Positions 16,715 to 20,042 of a stretch of 20,042 nt of DNA are shown here, piece after piece. A program made the translations under genes and the position numbers. The number at the start of each line of letters is the position of its first letter. Position 1 is the first letter of the stretch. Source of the DNA: CAVURW01 sp963743595. GTDB taxonomy: Bacteria > Verrucomicrobiota > Verrucomicrobiia > Methylacidiphilales > UBA1321. Location of the stretch: the NCBI GenBank assembly GCA_963743595.1, contig CAVURW010000019.1, forward strand, positions 1-20,042, given 5' to 3'. A model generated the notes under the pieces. That model was given only the letters and a program-made list of their open reading frames with translations, was not told the origin of the DNA and did no database searches.

Positions 16715-17605
16715 ATGGTCTCAGTTTATTTTTCTGCGCAGGTACCGCAGTTGCCGCAGGTGAGCTACCCGGTTTCAGCCATTCCGCGGTTGAATCTTCG
16801 CATGAACAAACATCCACTTCCTCTCAAACCAATCGCTCTCGCCAACCTGTTAATCCGGGTTAAGACAGCACTCACCATCCAACATCAAATCGACCTCCTC
16901 TATAAAGCAGGAGTTTTCCATTCCGTTAAGAAGTTCCCAATCCCTAAACACGACTGGCTTTTCATTTGTCCCGGCTGTGGCTCGATCTCGGCAACTCGCA
17001 GGCCCTACAGCAACTTGCTCGTGCTGGAGTTCATTGTCCAGCAATCCGTACTCACTTTCACGTCTCGGGAAGCTCGGGGCGAGGGTCTAACGGCCCTGGA
17101 ACAGATTCTGAAGGATCCCCGCTACTTCCGTTCAAATCTGGACAATCTGATGGGTCGTCTCACGTTCAAATCGATTCGAGGTTTTAATCCTCCTCGTCCA
17201 ACACCAATCGACCCATTCGTTGCGCCGGAACCGAATTCGTGCCGTCCTGAACCTCGAAATGCCAAGGAAGAGTTTCATCCGGGAATAGCACCAACGCCAA
17301 CTTGGGTACCCATCGAGGCCACTGGCTATTCGTGGCGAATGGATCGTCGTCAAAATCAAATGGAAGGAAGCCTTTCCGGGCGCGTAGAAGGCCTCAAACA
17401 GTGTGCCGCGGACTTGCGTTATTACCCCCTCGGCTCGGTTCTCTGTATCAAGTCCCATCACAGCGAAGAATTCCGAATCGTTACCGATTGCATCGAATCG
17501 GTTCAAGGACCCCATCAGCTCGGTCTGCACTTTGATTCAATCGAAATGGTGACGAACCGCACCCATAACGCCCTCGTCTTACTCGTTCGCAAGGGCTGGA
17601 ACTAA
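16715..17605 (+). CDS. Protein with C-terminal 3D-like (double-psi barrel) domain, possible cell-wall enzyme
   Basis: 296 residues from the first ATG; an internal ATG at 16802 (residue 30) is an equally possible start, as neither has a clear ribosome site. Residues 30-195 match no family I know and contain one CPGC (85-88), which looks like half a zinc ribbon with no obvious partner pair, then a Pro-rich linker (158-197). The last 100 residues fit the 3D domain of MltA/resuscitation-type muralytic proteins: PIEATGYS (199-206), GSLSGRVEG (218-226), CAADLRYYPLGSVLCI with Asp233, FRIVTDCIESVQG with Asp258, then LGLHFDS. The third conserved Asp seems replaced by Gly270. No signal peptide is visible, so a phage-type lysis or baseplate role is possible. 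It lies 20 bases upstream of the next gene in the same direction. Confidence 0.6.
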   Translation: MVSVYFSAQVPQLPQVSYPVSAIPRLNLRMNKHPLPLKPIALANLLIRVKTALTIQHQIDLLYKAGVFHSVKKFPIPKHDWLFICPGCGSISATRRPYSNLLVLEFIVQQSVLTFTSREARGEGLTALEQILKDPRYFRSNLDNLMGRLTFKSIRGFNPPRPTPIDPFVAPEPNSCRPEPRNAKEEFHPGIAPTPTWVPIEATGYSWRMDRRQNQMEGSLSGRVEGLKQCAADLRYYPLGSVLCIKSHHSEEFRIVTDCIESVQGPHQLGLHFDSIEMVTNRTHNALVLLVRKGWN

Positions 17606-17624
17606 CCCAAATAAACGCACTTTT

Positions 17625-18098
17625 ATGAATTGGTTAACCTCTCCCGAATACAAACAAGACGCTGAATTTCTTTGGCACTGCTGGTGGCTTCCCAATCGAT
17701 TCCTGAGCCGCGATTACGCCAAAGGTGTCGCTGCCCTGATCGGTTGGCACGAGCCCTACCGAAAGCAACGCTTCTCGTTCTGGAATAATCAGAACCTCGT
17801 CGAGGTTTCTCACGATGGCGGTCTCGAGGCGCAGGTCGACGTCTTCGAGCTGTTTCAATCCTCCGGTAACGTTTGGAAGCAAGACCGCGCCGATGCTCTG
17901 CAAAACCTCGTCTTACTCCTTCATCAGAACATCGAACGACAACACCTCGTTCCCCACTACTGCCGCAAGGAATGGCTTCAGAAAATCATCTGGCACTGGC
18001 AACGCCTTCACGAGCGCAATCTCGTCCGCTGCAAGGCCGAGGCCAACGCTCTCCATGCCGCTGCAACTCACCTAAAATCTCTCCGGGAGGCCGCATGA
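17625..18098 (+). CDS. Hypothetical Trp-rich 157-residue protein
   Basis: I do not recognise the family. The protein is soluble-looking, rich in Trp and His (WHCWWLP near residues 17-23, WLQKIIWHWQRLHERN near 118-133), with no signal peptide, and with helical, charged sequence in its last 60 residues. Its frame is closed by a TGA that overlaps the ATG of the next gene as ATGA, which argues that both are real and co-translated. It follows the 3D-like protein by 19 bases with no Shine-Dalgarno. The grouping with a small membrane protein and an integrase suggests it belongs to a mobile or prophage-derived segment. Confidence 0.6.
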   Translation: MNWLTSPEYKQDAEFLWHCWWLPNRFLSRDYAKGVAALIGWHEPYRKQRFSFWNNQNLVEVSHDGGLEAQVDVFELFQSSGNVWKQDRADALQNLVLLLHQNIERQHLVPHYCRKEWLQKIIWHWQRLHERNLVRCKAEANALHAAATHLKSLREAA

Positions 18099-18319
18099 AA
18101 TTTTGGAAACGTAAACTGGCCCACAATGAGGTCATCAATGACAAAATTACCGAGGAATTAAAGGAGTTCAGCTTTCAATGTATGAAAGTTCATCTCGTTT
18201 CGATGGAGCCCAAACCGATCCCTACTAAACTGAGCGCGGTCATAACCCTGATCGGACTAGAGCTGTTGATAATTCTTCTGGCTTTGGCCGTTGGGTACCA
18301 CCTCGGACATGGGCACTAA
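18095..18319 (+). CDS. Small single-span membrane protein (74 residues)
   Basis: Begins MKFWKRKLAHNEV, a basic N-terminus followed by an amphipathic charged stretch, then a hydrophobic segment at about residues 47-68 (AVITLIGLELLIILLALAVG) and a short His-rich tail (YHLGHGH). One transmembrane helix is expected. The start is set by the ATGA overlap with the preceding gene; the same frame is open further upstream but only inside that gene. Its position after a 3D-like putative muralytic protein would suit a holin or spanin-like lysis helper, but no family match supports this, and a membrane anchor of another kind is equally possible. Confidence 0.6.
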   Translation: MKFWKRKLAHNEVINDKITEELKEFSFQCMKVHLVSMEPKPIPTKLSAVITLIGLELLIILLALAVGYHLGHGH

Positions 18320-18348
18320 AGACGAAAATAGAAAAAGAGAACAACGTC

Positions 18349-18657
18349 ATGTACGACAATAAACCGACGACGCTACTGAACTTGCGCCACCTCCCCGCCA
18401 GAGTCGATTATCAGGGCGCTGCTTGGATACTCAATTTCGATGTTGTGGCAATTCGTGCCCTCGTCGATCTTGGCTACCTGAAGCCCCTGGGAAATCCAAG
18501 AGGATCAGAGCACAAATATTTTGCAACATGCACCCTCCGGAAGTTGGCAGACGATGAAAAATGGCTGAATGAGGCATCCCGAGCGGTTTCAAAATATTGG
18601 GCCGACAAAAACCAGCGAAGGTCGGTCAAGGCCAAGGGCCGAATAGCGATCAACTAA
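18349..18657 (+). CDS. Small winged-HTH/excisionase-like DNA-binding protein
   Basis: 102 residues. The central part, LPARVDYQGAAWILNF then VVAIRALVDLGYLKPLGNP and EHKYFATCTLRKLADDEKWL, has the layout of a MerR/Xis-type helix-turn-helix: 'A-A-x-x-L-x-F' first helix, 'I-x-A-L-V-x-x-G-Y-L-K-P-L' recognition region, then a wing. I recall similar short proteins near integrases in Verrucomicrobia. A GAGAACAA precedes the ATG at modest spacing. It faces the integrase gene (convergent, 107-bp gap). As the only candidate DNA-binding factor here it may act as recombination directionality factor or regulator for the segment; that role is inferred. Confidence 0.6.
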   Translation: MYDNKPTTLLNLRHLPARVDYQGAAWILNFDVVAIRALVDLGYLKPLGNPRGSEHKYFATCTLRKLADDEKWLNEASRAVSKYWADKNQRRSVKAKGRIAIN

Positions 18658-18764
18658 GAAAAGGGGCAATTTGATGTCTCCAAAAATTAGACTAGAAATA
18701 TCGACAGCTCACGTATCAACGTAACCCTGTCATCCCACGTGGCGTTCGCGTGTTTTTGAGGGGC

Positions 18765-19832
18765 TTAACGGTTCTCCTGTTTCAGGTTAGTATCGCCGCG
18801 AAATTCTAGGATCTTGGTTTCCTGTCGCTCTTCGTAGTATTCGAGCGGGAGCGTAGAAACTCGGGCATTGCGTCCGTAGGCCGCATGGATCGCCCGAGAT
18901 TGATGTCCGAGGTGATTCATCGCATCCCGTTCGGGCATCCCTGCCGCGCGCGCCCGCTGAGCCCATCCATAGCGGTACGAATGGAGACTCTTTCCCTTAA
19001 TCTTGCAGCTTATGCACACTTTTCGGAAGTAGCCCGCACGGTTCTTCGCAGGTTGCTTACCGATGCCCGGGAACAAATAACCCGTCTGGGGTAACTGATC
19101 CAAAATCGCTTGGATTCGAGTCCCGATACAGAGGCAGCTTTCTCCGCCGCCGGTCCGTTCGAGCTTTTGCCGGAAAAAGCACAGGGTTCGATTCACCAGA
19201 TCAATTCGGTCCCAATGCAGATTCGCGATGTCAGACTGCGCCCCACCCGTTTCCCAGAGCATTTCGTAATAGAGGCGTCGCTCGGGGTTTTTCTCCCGCT
19301 CGATAATTCGACGATGTTCATCTGCCGTCAGACCGACCTTCTTTTGAGAACGGATAACGGGCCAAGCGGCATCGGCCATCACGGGCGACAAGAGCCAGCC
19401 CAGATGGAGGGCATAATTATGAATCCTACGTAGATAGTGATGGGCCGAATTTCCCGCCTTGCGGTGGTCGAGGACGGCAAAAAGATGGTCGGCTTCAGTA
19501 TCAATCAGCGCCACTTTTAAAAGGCGCTGGAAAGGCGTGCTCGAAAACGCGCGGAGCTTTCGCTCCCTCGTCGACTCCACACCCGATTTGCAGTAGTGAT
19601 CCATGACATTTGCCCATGTACGTGTGGCCAACTCCGGAGACTTGGCCGAGAGATAGGCCTTGGCAAGCGTTCGGTTGAGCGAGGGCTGTTCTGCGGCCTG
19701 ATTGCGATTGGCAAGAATTCGATCTGCAGTGATCGTGTCCTTGGTTTTGAGACTCTCCTGTTTTTGGGTGATTTTATTTTGAAGGTAGAAGGTTCCGTTC
19801 TTCCGGCGATAGATCCAATATCGATTTTGCAT
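18765..19832 (-). CDS. Tyrosine-recombinase (phage-type) integrase lacking the usual first catalytic Arg
   Basis: 355 residues from the ATG at 19832 (MQNRYWIYRRKNG), which has GAAAGG four bases upstream; a TTG at 19856 would add eight residues and is less likely. The N-terminal third is a SAM-like core-binding domain. The catalytic domain shows LWETGGAQSDIANLHW, where most relatives have Arg after 'TG-x', then FFRQKL (candidate Lys), HSYRYGWAQRA (the HxxR box), NHLGHQSRAIHAAYGR (His and nucleophilic Tyr). So four of five expected residues are recognisable, with Ala-Gln in place of Arg I. Similar 'TG-x-x-Q-x-D-I' variants may define a subfamily, so it may still be active. It is divergent in direction from the preceding small genes and lies against a repeat-rich stretch, as integrases usually lie beside their attachment site. 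Confidence 0.88.
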   Translation of the reverse strand: MQNRYWIYRRKNGTFYLQNKITQKQESLKTKDTITADRILANRNQAAEQPSLNRTLAKAYLSAKSPELATRTWANVMDHYCKSGVESTRERKLRAFSSTPFQRLLKVALIDTEADHLFAVLDHRKAGNSAHHYLRRIHNYALHLGWLLSPVMADAAWPVIRSQKKVGLTADEHRRIIEREKNPERRLYYEMLWETGGAQSDIANLHWDRIDLVNRTLCFFRQKLERTGGGESCLCIGTRIQAILDQLPQTGYLFPGIGKQPAKNRAGYFRKVCISCKIKGKSLHSYRYGWAQRARAAGMPERDAMNHLGHQSRAIHAAYGRNARVSTLPLEYYEERQETKILEFRGDTNLKQENR

Positions 19833-19915
19833 GTTGCCTTTCGTCGACAAACACAACCTATCCGTCGACCACCCGCCTACGTGAGCGAGTACACGGTTAT
19901 TAGCCGGGGATTGGT

Positions 19916-19938
19916 CGGCGTAGGCTGTTCCTACGCCG
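19916..19938. repeat. Perfect 9-bp inverted repeat upstream of the integrase
   Basis: CGGCGTAGG-CTGTT-CCTACGCCG can form a strong hairpin 84 bases beyond the integrase start. It could be an operator, a REP-like element, or part of the attachment region. The few T residues after it are too weak for a confident terminator. Confidence 0.55.
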
Positions 19939-19950
19939 TTCTGTTTGAAT

Positions 19951-20029
19951 CCTCTGGCAATTCCTCTGGCAAATGCCAGAAAACGGTCATTACAACTCGC
20001 ACAACTTATTGTAAGTCAACAACTTACAA
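19951..20029. repeat. Cluster of direct and inverted repeats next to the integrase; candidate att/arm-site region
   Basis: CCTCTGGCAA occurs twice in tandem (near 19951-19974), the second copy running into a CTGGCA-AA-TGCCAG hairpin. ACAACT occurs at 19992-19997, 20001-20006 and 20019-20024. A perfect 8-bp inverted repeat TTGTAAGT-CAACA-ACTTACAA covers 20009-20029. Such clusters are typical of integrase arm-type or core sites. The matching second att copy would be outside the window. Confidence 0.4.
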
Positions 20030-20042
20030 AAACACGGACGAG

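Noticed and set aside
18738..18759. Possible terminator between the HTH gene and the integrase (CACG...CGTG followed by five T)
   Set aside because: Only about four base pairs form a stem and the loop is long, so the structure is too weak to call.
1..20042. CRISPR arrays, tRNA or rRNA genes
   Set aside because: No regularly spaced repeats, cloverleaf with T-loop sequence, or rRNA-like stretch was seen on either strand.

Overview
This window looks like part of a chromosome from a polysaccharide-degrading member of the Verrucomicrobia. The clue is a 1350-residue prepilin-like protein resembling the 'Verru_Chthon cassette protein A' family, together with secreted glycoside hydrolases, an IS66-type accessory gene remnant and an integrase subtype of the kind I associate with that phylum. 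There is no rRNA, tRNA or ribosomal protein gene to confirm the taxon.

Region by region. (1) 5-4057, minus strand: a very large prepilin-type surface protein. (2) About 4145-5639, minus strand: a graveyard holding a decayed GH5 glycosidase C-terminus, the C-terminal end of an unrelated secreted protein, and a frameshifted N-terminus of a second prepilin paralogue. (3) 5640-6551: mostly non-coding, with possible signal-peptide stubs. (4) 6552-7565, plus strand: an intact secreted GH53 endo-beta-1,4-galactanase. (5) 7651-8515: remnants of an IS66 TnpA gene (internal stop) and of a secreted protein C-terminus. (6) 8518-15928, minus strand: three intact exported glycosidase genes read in the order GH5 (CBM6-like tail), GH116 (Tat-type signal, inserted levanase-like domain) and GH59 (galactocerebrosidase family). 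GH116 and GH59 overlap by ATGA, so they are probably translationally coupled. (7) 15929-16688: a gene-free stretch, then the C-terminus of an IS630 transposase. (8) 16715-20042: a mobile or phage-derived segment with a 3D-domain-like protein, an unknown 157-residue protein, a 74-residue single-span membrane protein, a small HTH/excisionase-like protein, a convergent tyrosine-recombinase integrase, and a repeat-rich, possibly att-containing stretch beside the integrase start.

The intact glycosidases can be read in two ways. GH53 plus GH59 plus the GH116 and GH5 beta-glucosidase/glucanase activities would fit extracellular breakdown of beta-galactan and beta-glucan from plant or algal walls. 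Alternatively, GH116 and GH59 are the families of animal glucosyl- and galactosylceramidase and GH5 contains endoglycoceramidases, so the minus-strand trio could target glycolipids. The sequence alone does not decide. The density of broken genes around the intact hydrolases suggests repeated insertion and loss in this locus.
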